60,482 nucleotides of DNA from Lingula anatina (GCF_001039355.2 NW_019775382.1:399609-460090), one strand, 5' to 3'; positions 36,394-49,800 are shown, numbered from the stretch's first letter. The notes: generated from the sequence alone by a model not told the origin. A program made the numbers and translations.

Positions 36394-38045
36394 TACAGAC
36401 TTGACATTTAATATGGAATATTTTTTTCCAAATTATATTTTGTCAGTTTTTTTCCTATTTTGCTGACTTATAAATGAAAATAAGGATTAAAATGGCGTTT
36501 TAATAACTTTTATTTATCTCTTTGATGTCATTGTGACATCAGTTCATCAATTGTATTCGCCAGTGAAGCGAACAAAAATGCATTGCCTATTTTAGGTCAT
36601 ACGGCAACCATTGAAAGCGATGTTTTGGATCTCTATATTTTCCAAATTATCGTCTTTAAAAGAGTTATACGCCCAACAAAGGACCCTCATGTCAGTGTCT
36701 TGTCACAGCAACGGTGGCTGTTACACCTGACCTCACCTGGCTGCTACCAGAGCTTTCAAGCGGCAAGGCATTCCTTAGGATAGGTTTTTAGAGTTTAATC
36801 TGGAAAAAAATTCCAGGCAACGGTCAAAACTTGTCCAGTTTGGTTCAGTTTTGTTGTAGGACATGCAGGCCGTTGATTCGGAGAGTAATAACCTACCCAC
36901 GTATTGTCTATGTGGTTCAAATATGGCGATTTTGATGACCAATGTATCTGCTCAATTCCTCGGCTCTGTCAGTTATCTGCTATTAAAAGTGCTCTGTGTG
37001 AACGGGCAATCTCATTGTGCAACCTAAAATTGTTCCTAAGGTGCCCCCTATCATATGATAGTCAAATGGTCCCCACATTATTCCTTTATTTCATCTGGTT
37101 TAGGTTTTTATCAATGACTACCATTGGTGTTTTGGCACCAATGTGGTATTCACTCCAAATACTGACGCTGTCAATGACCCTAGTCACTTCAGAAGCGGCA
37201 CACGACTTGTCGTAGGCCTCTTCTGGATGTCTGTAAACTCTGTTTGGACCAGTTAAGCGGTACAGGTGAAATCTGACGTCAATAAAGAAAGCCACGCGGT
37301 TTCAGTGTTCTACCCAGAAAGGGTCATGGTCCTCAATTCATTACAGAAACAGACGACACTGTTTTGCTGTTTACAGTGGCTTCCTCAGAGGTCGTTTGGT
37401 ATCCTAACCTGCTAAAACCAGTTTGATATTCGCTAAGAGCCTTGAAAAACGGGTTTTGGTCACAATTTGCCCCTCATTCTGAACGGACTGGGTGGGTTTG
37501 TTTAGTTACAGCAGCATATCCTGAAGGACAGTGAGTCCTGTACCCTGGTGGTAAGATGTCGATACATTGGCCGTGGTCTCTGTGTAGGTACATCAGTCTG
37601 GGTATAACTCCATAAAACTGTGCTGGCCATTTCGTTTGACACAATTATCTGTCTGGCAATGTCTGTCTTTTTCGCGCCATTCTGGCACAGATTAACAATT
37701 TTGTTTAACTCATTTTAATCACTGCAAAACTGACCGCTTGCTACATTTCAAATTCTTCTATGCAGTAGTTACCGACATATGGATACTTTTTTAACAGCAC
37801 CATGCTTCGCCAAAGCCAAGCTTTGGCTATCCCAAAGGGGCACTACCCAATTAAATCACTGCATATTACACAATGCAGCAGTGCACCAGACTTGGTAGTC
37901 AGTTAATTGGTAGCGACACACCTGACTTCACACTTCTCCAGTCAGATATTTTATGTGAGATCTGAGTTTTATGAAAAAAAGAACGCATTTTTACCAAGAT
38001 ATACCTTTGAAACTGAAATATTCCATACTAAATGTCAAGTCTGTA
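36394..38045 (-). mobile_element. decayed Tc1/mariner-type DNA transposon
   Basis: The ends carry inverted copies of TACAGACTTGACATTTA (36394 rightwards, 38045 leftwards), 1652 bp apart, the length of a Tc1 element. On the minus strand, fragments of a Tc1 transposase appear in order. The helix-turn-helix part (QNGAKKTDIARQ) comes first near 37.7 kb. The catalytic core follows near 37.3 kb (RFHLYRLTGPNRVYRHPEE, then MVVIDKNLNQ). A segment like SPDLNPIENLWD appears near 36.95 kb as SPYLNHIDNTW. The C-terminal MPCRLKALVAA comes last near 36.75 kb. Stops and frameshifts separate them, so it is inactive. Confidence 0.8.
36700..37740 (-). pseudogene. Tc1-type transposase relic
   Basis: Broken coding region of the element above. 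The longest intact piece is 37086-37295, where the acidic/RF.LYR...R.YR block of the catalytic core is readable. The first catalytic aspartate region reads FIDVRFHLY, with Val where many Tc1 enzymes have Glu. Stop codons interrupt the N-terminal part and the last third. Confidence 0.75.
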
Positions 38046-38049
38046 CCTA

Positions 38050-39013
38050 AGTGGTTAATGTAAAAATGTGAAATCTTGGAAATTTTGTAGAAGTTTCCTT
38101 TATTATGGAAGGCTTAACGCACACTGTAATGGTATGTTCTTTTTGGGGAAAAGGCAGCAACTACAAGCGTCTAACAAGGAACGTCACGGCACAGATGTTC
38201 GCCGTGAGATACGGCTGCGTCGATAATGGTCGAATTCTATAGATTCTAAACTATATATGCATGCGATTGACCTTAACGCGTATCGTAGAATAACCATTTG
38301 ATTAATTAGCTTTAAGAGCTACTGGGTTTGTAAAGGTTCATTGTCAGTTGGCCTACACAATTCAACCAACTATAAGCAACAATTTGGATATAAGCTTCAA
38401 AGACCAACTTTTGTTACATTACCTACATGAAAGCTCATTACCTACATGAAAACTTATAAAATAGTATTTATCACTTATTACGTCAGATTGCGTTTTATGT
38501 TTTGGTCAACCTTCCATTCATAGCGCCTGGACCCAATATCGTATATCTGGTGGATTTAAAAGTAACATTCACGGTTCCCTTGTAGTAAAGCATTATGAAC
38601 CCTCAAAATTATGTCTTTGATGAAGATTGTTATAGCAAAAAACTTATGTTTGGTATGTTTCATCGTTTAGATTCCTAGAAATACCTATTTAAGTGCATTT
38701 CCATAAAATTAAAAACTCGCCCTAGGCAATAAATAAATAAATAAAGCAAACGATATTTACCTGATAACAATACCTGTAAGCTTTTCGAAGGATCGCAAGT
38801 GATTGTTTGTTGTGTTCTCTGGCTCAGCCAAACTCCTCAAATGAAAAATATTCTGTTCTCCTCACTGCTTTATACATGAACGTGCATCTAGCACAGTTTA
38901 CACTAAAAACTTTCCAGATTTACAGGTATAGAGAACCTGGTGTGTTATCTCTTATTAAGCGGCCCTCTGTTGTCTTCAATACTTCGTACGTTTCGACGAG
39001 TTTTATAGCGCCN

Positions 39014-39047
<34 letters not shown>

Positions 39048-39212
39048 TCTTGAACCTTACTCAAGGAAGAAGGCGGTTTAATGGCAATAAAAGGGGCCAT
39101 GCTGGAGAGATGGAGAGATGATGTCCATTTGCCACGCTCTTCGTGTGCACGGCATAGCTCCTGCCGGTTTCTACCTCATTATTGCACATCGTGTGGGTGC
39201 ACACCACCCTCA
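38050..39212. other. intergenic, no gene seen
   Basis: AT-rich with no supported feature apart from a single N (39013) followed by an A-run to about 39045, an assembly weak point. Confidence 0.35.
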
Positions 39213-39668
39213 GGGCGCATTCCCAATGAAACTATTGTTCTACGATGATCGGTCAAACTCCGCGGGAACTCTCACTGTGTGCAATCAAATAAACTAAGGG
39301 CGTATTCCCATAGATTTTAGATCGATCTATTCCCGTGGGGAGTCTCGCTAGATTACTGTCAGATAATCCGGCTTAAATGTCCGTCCCGCCTACTACAAGC
39401 TGTAGGGGGGTAATTAACTTTCGTGCCCACTCGGCTGACAGCTATTTAGCGTGAACCCCCAGGGAGTTAGGTCGATCTAGTTTGGATCGATCTAATCTCT
39501 GGGAATGGGGTCTAAGTAACACGCCTCCTCTTGTTTGCAACTTACTCGTATAATTACCGGATTTTCTGTATTCTACTCAAGAGGAAGCGAGCTAATCTTT
39601 TGGTCTGATTGCATTCAGCAGAGTTTGATCGATCAACGTAGTTCCATAGTTTTATTGGAAACGAGCCC
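39213..39668. mobile_element. MITE family B, near-complete, split by MITE family A
   Basis: The left arm begins GGGCGCATTCCCAATGAAAC. The right arm, inverted, begins GGGCTCGTTTCCAATAAAAC. The arms stay inverted copies for about 70 bases, sharing GATCGATCAAACTC-like and TGCAATC words, and an inner pair CCTCCTCTTG/CAAGAGGAAG continues the fold-back. The element is interrupted by the TAA-flanked MITE at 39298-39512. TAA follows the right end; the left flank reads TCA. Confidence 0.7.
39298..39512. mobile_element. MITE family A, copy 2 (nested)
   Basis: A 215-bp element whose ends are GGGCGTATTCCCA and, inverted, GACCCCATTCCCA. It is flanked by TAA at 39295-39297 and 39513-39515. It aligns in inverted orientation with 12461-12662, including GGGGGTTCAC/GTGAACCCCC, CTGTCAGC-type words and GATCGATC. 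It is inserted inside the family B element. Confidence 0.75.
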
Positions 39669-39672
39669 TAAG

Positions 39673-41027
39673 TTTCATAGGACATTCATCCAATATTTTC
39701 CCGTGTAAACCCGCCTTCAAACCGTATCTCTTGCCACATAATCATGATCTGTTTAATGGGTTTCTGATGTTTCTGTTCCGGGGTGTTTAAAGTCTATGTT
39801 GGACATCTATGTTCTGTTAATTAATTTCATTTCCCTTTTAAGCGTCGATGTTTGTCCGGCAAAGCCATTTGTTAAGTAATTATTTCGTACAATTCCATTT
39901 CAAATTTTGCCAAGAGTTGTACACGGCGGTATGTGTGAAACATTAACTTCACCGTTTGGCAAAATAGATAGAAAATGGAAACAAATGCTCCCTTTTCAAA
40001 TTATCGCCATCGTTTTAACCTGTAGTGTAATGTTCCCTTGCTGATTTCTTTTATACTTCAAACAACTGCCAAAAAATTTTCGTCAACCAGTTCAAATCAA
40101 GTTGTTTGTCAAAGCCTTGTAATAGTTAGAAAAATAATTACACTGTATTTTTTTTTTTTCAAATTTCGAAAGACAAGAGTTCATATTGTCCAATAAGTCA
40201 GCGCATCAATCGTTTTTCAATTTATTGGATAAAGTAACTTTTTTGTCATAATGTATTGCACATTTAGAGAACCTCTTCCTATGGATAACAGAGGGAAGAA
40301 TTCTCAAATGTATCAGTTCTGAATGTCTGATTTGTTAGTCAGTTAACGCCATCCCAAGGCACAGACACTTGATGTTATGTCGATAAAAACCATGTTATAA
40401 AACTAAGAAATGAAACCCGACTGCTATTCTCTGGGGGGAGAGCTGCGGTGGAACTAACCGTAATATTCCATTAAATTCCCTTACATTATTGAAATGGACA
40501 TGGGATTGACTGTAACTCGACTGCATACGTGCCATTCTTCCATTCTCTGGTACTTTGATGTTTTTCAGAACATCTATTTATCTTTATTATCTGGCAATGT
40601 TCGCTGAATTGAAAAGAAAAAAAATGCTGAGCGACTTTCTCTCAAATACGTACGTGTTATCTAACTGGTAATTAAAGCACGTTGAAGGAAAAAAACATAG
40701 TTTGATTGGCATTCATAATTGTCGAGAGACGCGATGGGTACAGCTACTTGCTTCAGTAAAAACAAAATAACGATAATGACCGAAAAAAGAGATAATTTTT
40801 TTAAAAATTAATAAACAAATGAATACAAAACAACGAGAACAAGTTCGACTTGTTTGGTTTGGTAGTATATGAGATGAGATGATTTATCACTAATTTTATT
40901 GAAATTGCCATGGAGATTAAGTTCTATGTCAGATAGTAAAGTTAGACCCTGCTAAATGCCTTCAATTAAACAGCAGCGGTTCTGACATGTGTTCCCAAGC
41001 TCTCTGCGGGAGTTTTTACCCACGTAC
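39673..41027. other. intergenic, no gene seen
   Basis: No supported gene, RNA or repeat beyond short A/T runs. Confidence 0.35.
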
Positions 41028-41161
41028 TTCAATATAAAACATCCGAGATAGGCTGGCAGTTCTAGTGACGTCATCCGAGATTGAAAAACTTGCGAGAAAA
41101 CGCATGAGGTGGGATATGCCATACGCAACAACGGTGAAACTATATGCGCCAGGAATGCTGT
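41028..41161 (-). CDS. candidate internal exon of a membrane protein, unassigned
   Basis: A pyrimidine-rich acceptor (ccccttttttag) and a donor (ATTGAA|gtacgt) bound 134 bases with two stop-free frames. One frame reads SIPGAYSFTVVAYGISHLM, a helix-like segment, then a Ser/Thr/Asp-rich stretch. No family match is recognised. It could belong with the exon at 44079-44203, but a direct join of the two preferred frames is out of phase. Confidence 0.2.
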
Positions 41162-41239
41162 CTAAAAAAGGGGTGCCAAAATAACACGCAAAAAATTGTG
41201 AAAACGTACTATCTGACTTATATATAACGAACAGCAATT

Positions 41240-43263
41240 CTGAAGATTTTAACAGAAAACCCTACAGAGCATATGAGAAAACAACCAGAAGAATATTTTT
41301 CGATAAATTCTGTAAGCTTGCATCGTAAACCTGTCTAAAACCGCCCTCGCTAGTCTGTCATTACTTGTGACACAACTCGACTTCAAATTCAACGATATAT
41401 CCTTCTTGAATTAACTGTAAATCGCGAAAATTTGGACTATTTCGGATGTTTTCCATTCCTTTTTATTTAACTCTTTACGACAGTGCTACGTAGTTATCAA
41501 CAGTCACCCTTACATCTTGGATATATGAATATCTTTGAATTTGTAGGTAATTTCATTTCTTGACAAAGTACCGCATATATAGCAGTCCGTAAGGGAAACA
41601 ATCACTTTCCGACATTTTCGACAGCAAATTGAAATTTTTCCTCTGACTTCATACTGTAACAATGTGACATACTTTACTTGCAACAGCTTCAATCGGCTCT
41701 TAATAGATGAACATGGTAAAAAAATCATCAATGCGATACATTTTCTTTGTTTAGCTTTGGTTCTTAGATTACATTTATCCTTGTCTTTTTAAATAGTCTC
41801 CACGATTTGGTGGGAAAACTGCAGAGACTTATATAAAAACCATGAAACTGTGATTTACATACATCTATCAATTGAAAGGATTAGTTGCTATGTTAATGTA
41901 CAGTACGATACAACAAAATCGGAAAGTCGACACACGTCAATTTGCCAAACCTGTTATATTTATGACAAAGAATTTGTTGAGAAAACTGGCATATTTACCT
42001 TACTGCATTATCCTTCATTTCCTCATGGCAAAGCATTCACGAATCTACGGTAGTGACTTGCGAATACAACCTGGTGAAAATAATCTTGCCTTATACAGGG
42101 AATTATATCCGATATAATATTCCCTGCCTTATATAACCAATATCGTTACGCCACGCCTCACGGAAATGTTTATAAATGCTATTACTTTGACTGTTCATGT
42201 TTGAAATGCATAGAGGTCTAACATGAATTAACAAGAGCACGAATAGGAGCTGTGCTTTGATATCTCATTAGTTGCTAATCATTATAATGCTATGCACCAA
42301 ATTAGAAAGAATACGCAAACCCGCATGTTATGCAGGCGGCATCCAACTGCCCAAAAACGTAATCACCTATCCTTCGATATCTTGCGAGTGTTTCATTTCC
42401 TCAATTAGAGAAAACCTGTATAAATGTGAATCGTAAACAGTTACTAGTGAAATTGAGTGACATCTCTGAGATCAGGAACAGATAATTCTGCGTTTCAAAA
42501 ACGTTTTATTCTCTAATGGTATTTCTTTAATATCCGGTTTTAAACAGTAACGTTAATCGTCCAACCCGAAGGGAAAATATACCAAAAGGGTTGGAAAACA
42601 GTAAGTGCTCTTAATTCAAGAAATAATTAATCAGACTAACAAAATCCTGAGCCATGTTGCCATTTCCAAGAATTCAAAATTCCCAGAATCGAGAAGAGCG
42701 CGTGGGCAAACTATTCGTCAATCTAAGTGGCATTTTTTCAATGCACAATACATTTTCACCAAAACATTACAGCATTCGTTATTTAATAAATTCAAGTCTA
42801 TAATCCATAAAAATATGTCCAGCAGGCTTCACAAGAGTTCTTAAAACATATGTACTATATGGAAAGCAAGATATAATACAAATGACTATACAGAAATAGT
42901 AATTTAGAACTATACAAGTAAAAAAAAAAACTTGGATTAAAATATGGCTGAAGTCATGAATAAAATATTTTTAAAAAATCTTTTTAAAAACGACTCCTGT
43001 ATTTCTATTGGTTTTTCAATGGATTTAAAGCTTAATGCAATCCACCGTTTTGGAGATATTAAAACAAGTCTGCTTTTCTGTCATTTCCTTCTTATACCTC
43101 CCTGAAAGGCAATTTCGCTTAATTACTTTAAATCCACAACAGATATCGATCTAAGTGGAAGCCGAAATTGCCTTTATTTGTACATATTCTCCAAGTAAGC
43201 CAAACAGAGTTATCCAGGTTATTTCCGGGATATATTAATGTGATGGCCCATGCTTGAGGCATG

Positions 43264-43265
<2 letters not shown>
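41240..43265. other. intergenic, no gene seen
   Basis: Several short open frames on both strands lack family features. AT-rich. Confidence 0.35.

Positions 43266-43267
<2 letters not shown>

Positions 43268-43344
<77 letters not shown>
43268..43344. repeat. long (TA)n microsatellite
   Basis: More than 35 TA units, followed by two copies of a longer unit. Confidence 0.95.
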
Positions 43345-43346
<2 letters not shown>

Positions 43347-43464
43347 ACCGTAAATGGAGTAGTAAAAACGAGATGATGAACACGGTTTTAATGTTATATA
43401 TATATATATATTTAACCGTAAATGGAGTAGTAAAAACGAGATGATGAACACGGTTTTAATGTTA
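43340..43464. repeat. two-copy tandem repeat next to (TA)n
   Basis: Two apparently identical units of about 70 bases, each beginning TATATTTAACCGTAAATGG and ending CACGGTTTTAATGTTA, joined by a short TA stretch. The array may be longer in the genome than in this assembly. Confidence 0.9.
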
Positions 43465-44078
43465 CCCTCGGCAAATTCGCAATCGCGCAAATTAGCTGGC
43501 TCTAGTCTGCGATAATTGTGGTCAAAATGATACCTTGTGAGCCATACTCTCTCAAATTTGTGTTATAAAATTAAAATAATTGCTTGCGGTGTCCATTTTA
43601 AAACGATAATTTGAACGATGTTTATTTCGTTTGGCAGTTATCAGTAGAATACACACATGAAAAGTAAAAGGTACTCTACCGGTACACGCGATTTTTCCTC
43701 GAAATAAATTTTTGTCTCCCACTCACGAGTCATTACTCGACCCGTCCTTGTACTTGGCTTCATTGTTTTATTCCATTTTTAAATTGGTTGATTTAGTTCT
43801 AAATGACAGGTCACTATGTCTTTCTGGACATTTCAGAAGGGAACCACCGACGTTTGGTACTTTTTTTAAAGAGGTTCACAGCTTTAAGGTCTGAATTAGG
43901 AGAGATCAGTGGCTTTTCAGGATACGTTGACATAGAAAATATGACTTTCAGAAATATTCAACTGCACACAGTATACCTTTAACGTCGTCTACTTATAGTA
44001 ACTTATAGTAACTGGCTCGCGCTGCCAGTAATTACGCCGCGGGATATTCAGTGCACAGACCGTGATCATAAGACATAC

Positions 44079-44203
44079 CGAAAACAGAAAATAGAAAATA
44101 GACATTGCATGTGAACGAAGCCTAAATCTAGTAACCAGCAGATCCATGATGAATAAAGCCAGGGCTGCAGAAAAGCCGGCAAACACTGCGTGAGCTCCCC
44201 AAG
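44079..44203 (-). CDS. candidate exon of a multi-pass membrane protein
   Basis: An acceptor (cttatcgaatag) and a donor (TTTTCG|gtatgt) bound 125 bases. The best frame reads WGAHAVFAGFSAALALFIMD, then a basic segment (TRFRLRSH) and a second hydrophobic stretch (AMSIFYFLFS). Two helices joined by a basic loop with Asp before it resembles a major-facilitator-type transporter, but this is a resemblance only. Beyond the donor the frame stays open for about 24 more codons. The other exons were not located with confidence. Confidence 0.3.
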
Positions 44204-44209
44204 CTATTC

Positions 44210-46660
44210 GATAAGCACAATACTTCTTACAATGTTAAAGTAAATCCTGATTTATTGACCATATGCATATATTTATATACGTGTATTTGACATTAAAGTT
44301 CAACCCTCCCAAACTGGAACTACCAGTACAGTCAAGAGCGTGGTCACATGCACCCAGACTAACTTACAACTCGCGTTTCCAGATGTCTCGATTACAGCGA
44401 CACCTTTACTGGGGCAGTGACCTACATAGAGTATCTATGTATTAAATATGCTCCGGCCTTGATATCTCTTCCAATTATTTAGTCCACTGGAAAGACCACA
44501 TACAGTTTTGGACTAAACTTCAGTTCACCTGCTAACAATGTCTAATTCTAACTGTACATCTGTAAATACAGCAAATCATCGGAATGTTTTGGCTACGTAA
44601 GGCTCCCATACAAAGATACTGTAGCTTATGAAGACCTACAGCTTGCAACACTGAGGGATATTCAAGGATTGTTTTTTGTTTTAAAAAGTATTATTTTTAA
44701 ATCATATATTTACAAACATTCTGTTATACATAATATTACTCCATGATCACCACTACATTTAGGGACAAGCAGCAGCTGTTAACCTTGCTTATTATATATA
44801 TTACACATAACCAATTAAACACATTAATAAATCGTCCGTTAAGCCTATATTATCTTATGTTAACTTTTATCTCTCATTGTATTTAAGTAATAAGCTTTGA
44901 AAAGACTTGGTCTTGCTAAGCTACAAGCTCAATTATCTCACAACAGGTAGCTGAGGAACTGTCTCACTGTGTGAGTTGGGCTTGTCACTGTGACAGAGCT
45001 AAGTGTTACCAGACACTACAGTTACAAGCATGTACAGTTTTAATAATAATAATAATAATAATGATAAAAATAATAATAATAATAATAATAAATGATTACA
45101 ACCATCTAATGTACAAACAAAGAAGCAGGACTGCAGTCAATTTGATACCAGTTTATATTAATCTATAAGCTACTGTCTATCGTATTATTTACATGTGTGA
45201 TCTTGTGTTAAAAGTGCTAGTGAGCATAAGTAGTGAAAGGAAAATTTGGTATTCTTGGGTATGTCAAAGTATAGCAATCGTGATTATCTACAAAGTGAAC
45301 AATTCTGTGATGCACATTTGTATAAAAAAAACATCAAAATAACTTTGGTCATTTTGGCTAAAGGAAAGCAATTTTTATCACCTATAGAAACAATATTGAC
45401 TAATAAAAAAATGACAATGTCAGCAGACTCTCAATTCAACAGTCAGATGAGTGTGATTTTCAATAATTTTCAGTCAAATTCAAATAAACAATTTTTTTTT
45501 GGCAAAATTCCAGTAGGGTATAATATAGTTAAAGCAATTATACAACCCTTTTTTAATTCATTGTTATACAGTATTTCTGACAACCATCACAGAACACTAA
45601 TTAAACTTTTAATAATTAATTGATTAAATCCTTTTTGAAAACACATTGCATATGTTGATTGCAACATTGATACCTTCTAAAACAATACTGATGCTGAAAT
45701 CAGTTCATCGTTTTATTAATGAAATCACATACACAAAAGAATCCCATATTTACCAATATAAATAAATAATCAAATAAATAACTAAAATAAATTAAAAATA
45801 AATGGGACTTCAACCTTGATAGACCCTTTCATCAACTCTTAAATATCATGTGAAAAACATAAACTACTGAAAAATTACTCTCAGTAGCTGGGACCTGACT
45901 TGTAAAACTATTGAAAGCATCATATGTAAAGACTGGCAAATCTTATATTGACAAAATTATCCCTGTATTTTATATTCATCTCATAAAATATAACTGTCAA
46001 TAAGGCAAGTAGAAGATAACAATCTGAATATTTGAAATATCACCCTGTAAAATATCACCTGGTCATCAGTTGCCAAGCTTTCACAACGAATTAAAAAAAA
46101 TTGTGTGGTCTGTAAAGATTTTAAATTGTGTTTAATATTTGTGGGCGCATCAACATCATGACCAAATTAAACCTGAATATACCAAGTGACATCACCAATG
46201 ATTAGTTTACATAGGGGGACACCACAGGGACAAGAACAGTCCAATCCCCATCTATGACCTTGTGTAAGCACGCCATGAGAAACCTTTGCTCTGTGCACAG
46301 CCAAGTAAAAACAGGCATTATAAACATAATGAACAATGATACAATTGGCTATACTTTATATCTATACATGGTACCTTTGAATTGTATGCCCGATTATAAA
46401 CCTTAACCTATAGCATATCAACCACTTACTTTTATTTCTACAAGATGATGCACATCATGCTTATCTTTCTTCTAATATTACAATAAATATGAAATCTGTT
46501 GATTGAAATACTAGATAATACCTTTGTCTTTTATAAATAATATGAAAAGCAATATGATGGATATAACAAATATTATTAGCCACAGAGACATTGTTTTCAA
46601 TACAAAATTTGTAATCCCTAGATACAGAGGAAATGGTTTTCATAGACCTTTATGGCCATG
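44210..46660. other. intergenic, no gene seen
   Basis: AT-rich, with an (AAT)n microsatellite at about 45042-45092. The 125-codon frame at 45246-45623 is dominated by AT-rich codons and has no recognisable domain. Confidence 0.35.
45042..45092. repeat. (AAT)n microsatellite
   Basis: Interrupted ATA/AAT repeat. Confidence 0.9.
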
Positions 46661-46672
46661 CTGGTAATTATT

Positions 46673-46678
46673 TTTATT
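46673..46678 (-). terminator. polyadenylation signal of CARMIL
   Basis: TTTATT on the plus strand is AATAAA on the minus strand, 123 bases past the CARMIL stop codon. Confidence 0.45.
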
Positions 46679-46800
46679 GGTTGATTTGGGGATGAGAAGG
46701 TTGTCCTTTTTGGTCATGATTTCGTGGAAAAATGGGCAAAATGATGATAAGAAGGAGGTGGAGGAAAGTTCCAGGGTTCACCTCACTCTGATTCTAACAC

Positions 46801-49800
46801 TTACACCATCACCACATCTTCTTCATCTACAAACTCAAACTCATCGGTCGATGCTCCCCCTTCACTTGTTTTCCCGTCAAATGGCGGAGGCGTAACATGC
46901 TCTTCTGATTTATCAGATTTTTCTGCCTTTAAATCAGAAATGTGCTCTTGTTGTTGTTGTTTTTGTTTTAGAGAGCTATCTTCAGGCACAACATCCCCAC
47001 TTGGCTTGTCTTCAATGGTGGCTCTACTAGGCTTGTCTTGTTTAGTGCTGCCACCTAGATTAAGAGCAGAACTCTCCTCCTGTGTTGCCACAGCATCATT
47101 TGCACCAGAGTTCCGTCCTTTGAATGCATGTGGCTGGTCCTCTTTCTTCTGAAACTGGGATTCCATCTCCTTGGAAAGAGCACTGAACAAACTGCGGGTT
47201 TTCTGCTGACGCTCAGCAGCAGGTGTGGATGCCAAGTTGCCGTGAAGGGAGCGTGAGCGTGCCATCACATCTGAAATAAAGATATATGACAAACTTTACT
47301 GACTTCACTGGGATTCCTCAAGATGTGACAATTCCCCTTTGCAACTCATTACGTTTGAATAGGACTTTGAATCAACTATCATACGATATTTTCTTTACAT
47401 TTTGGGAGACCCTGTAACAAAATGTTATACACTGCATATAGCAGATGAATGCAACATGCTGTTGATATCAAGCTTTCTTTAGAGTCAAATGGAAATGTGA
47501 CAGCATTGTGAAAACCTCAATTTGTAATCTTAAGGAATATCATCATTTAAATATTTTGATTATGTATTTTATCGACTCCGTCAAGATCCCTTTAAGCAAA
47601 TGACTGAGTGGTCCTTCTAAGCTTATTACCAAAACTGAAAGCAGCCCTTTTTGGAATTGTACAGCCACATTTTATTCTTTAAAGCAAATAAAACAACACA
47701 CTGGCCACTTTTTCTCTAACCAATAAATGCTCTTCACACTACTTGTTCGCAACACACAAAACACTACAACTGTGACATATTGGACAAAGCTCATGGGGAG
47801 AGTTTCACCCTTTTGTTCCAGAGAAATCTATCCGTCAGTAACATGAAAATTTCCCATAAAGTTATAAGTATTCCAACTTACACAACATTTGGTATAAGTT
47901 TCAATAAATGATGGAATATGAGAATAACTTTATGTTGATCCAATGAAAATGTTTGGCAGGTTAGGAGAAAATTGGTGAATATTATTATCTGTTGAAATAC
48001 AATTCATTTTGTCAAAGGTCAACAAGCAGTATCATTATTGATTGAGTGGTATTTTGAGAAAGTTGACACGAAAGGTTTAAATGTTAAATTAAAAATAAAG
48101 GTAAATAAGCCATTTTTATGGGAGTAAGATTATAAGCCTGTTACAATTTGCAAAATAAAAACAAATATCTGCCATTATTTCATAAAAATCTACTGTATGG
48201 TCTACCAGTGACTGTAGGCTCAGTGACAATCTTATGAATAATTAAATAAATGCCGAATAAAGTGTTGTGATTAATTCAGTTATTACGTGTATAAGTGTTT
48301 GCTTCTTTCCAACATTTGAAAAAAAAAATCAAAGCAAAATATTGCAAAAAAAAAAAAAATCAATTAATATTGCCTAAGCATTAAAATTGGAAAACAAAAG
48401 CCAAGTATAAAGCTGGCAGCACAGCAATGCATCTGGCAAAATCCCATTACCTCACAATAACCAATGGTATCACTGATTAGTTATACAGCAATCGACTGGA
48501 AAAGGCACAAACACGTTTGAATACAGTATTGTCTACGTGCATTACTATACTGATCATTTTATGAAGAATGCAGCAAAACACGCAATATATTTTTCAAGTG
48601 GTAGGGTGGACAATTGTTAACAGCACCACATTTGGCATGCTTTATAAATTTTTTAATGATTATTTTTTTAAAATGGGCTACAAAGCTATATTCATCAATT
48701 TAGCATTTACCAAATCAGAGATACAGTATTAAGACATTATGCACAAAATATCGTCAGCACAATAAATTCAGTCAATAAATTGATAAAATATACAGTAACA
48801 GTATCACTGCTACAGATGGGATGTTTGTATATAAGACATAACCTGGTTTTCTTAACAGATTATATCAAATATATTAATACACATGCAGGTAACAGGTCAC
48901 AGGAACATCTAGGAAAACAAGATTCCCTTTGGCTGGAATGAAACTTGGGGTATAAACAGTTTTTAAGACTTTTTTGGATGATGAGATGATTGTGTGGTAG
49001 ATTATATTACTTGTGGCATGGATGTCAAGTTTACATACTATTGGCAACTAGTTTCATTGTTTAAGACCTTTCATGCTCATTGCCTTTCTTCACTCAGTTG
49101 CAAAAATGGGTACCAATGCAATGTGATGGAAAGCAAATTTCAGCAAGACTAGCATCCCATCCATGGGAACATAAAGACCTGTCAAGTGCTTCTCACGATA
49201 GAAACTAGACATGAGCACTGGTCTGGGCATCCCCTTCATAGTGTTAATCCTTTTTTATTTTTGGTATTATTTTTAACAATTTCTAGAAATCTTAACCAAA
49301 GAAACCTTACTATAAGATCCAAATCAAATCTGCAAAACTGTGCTCTGCTTTCAGTACTGACATTAGACTTATCAAATAAATCAAGAGTACAGTAATGTAA
49401 AGGTTGGTCCCAGGACAAATTGCTTTTCTGCTTTCACGTATAAGTCTACAGAAAAATAGAGGTGAGAAGTAAATTAAAGTTATTTACCTGTGGGTAAAGA
49501 TTCCTCAGAGCTGTGTCCTGTCTTGTCTGCCAGGTCCTCTGTGCTGCTGCTGCCACCTAGTATCTGATCTTTTCCTGGAGATTCTTCAGAATTCTCAGCG
49601 TGGTCCTCATTGTCTTCTAACATGCTGGATGGGCGGGAGGTCGACTCTGTGAGAACAATGTGGAAGAATTAGTGACACTGAACATGGTCAGTCCATTTAA
49701 TTGCAACTTAATGTAAAAGAAATCTTATGAAGACATAGCCATGTTGCAATACTGTAAATATTTCCTGAAAATCTTTTTAAAAGTACTTCTTAAATCATTA

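Noticed and set aside
45246-45623. 125-codon plus-strand frame
   Set aside because: It is composed mainly of Ile, Lys, Asn, Phe and Ser from AT-rich codons, without domain, signal or splice context.
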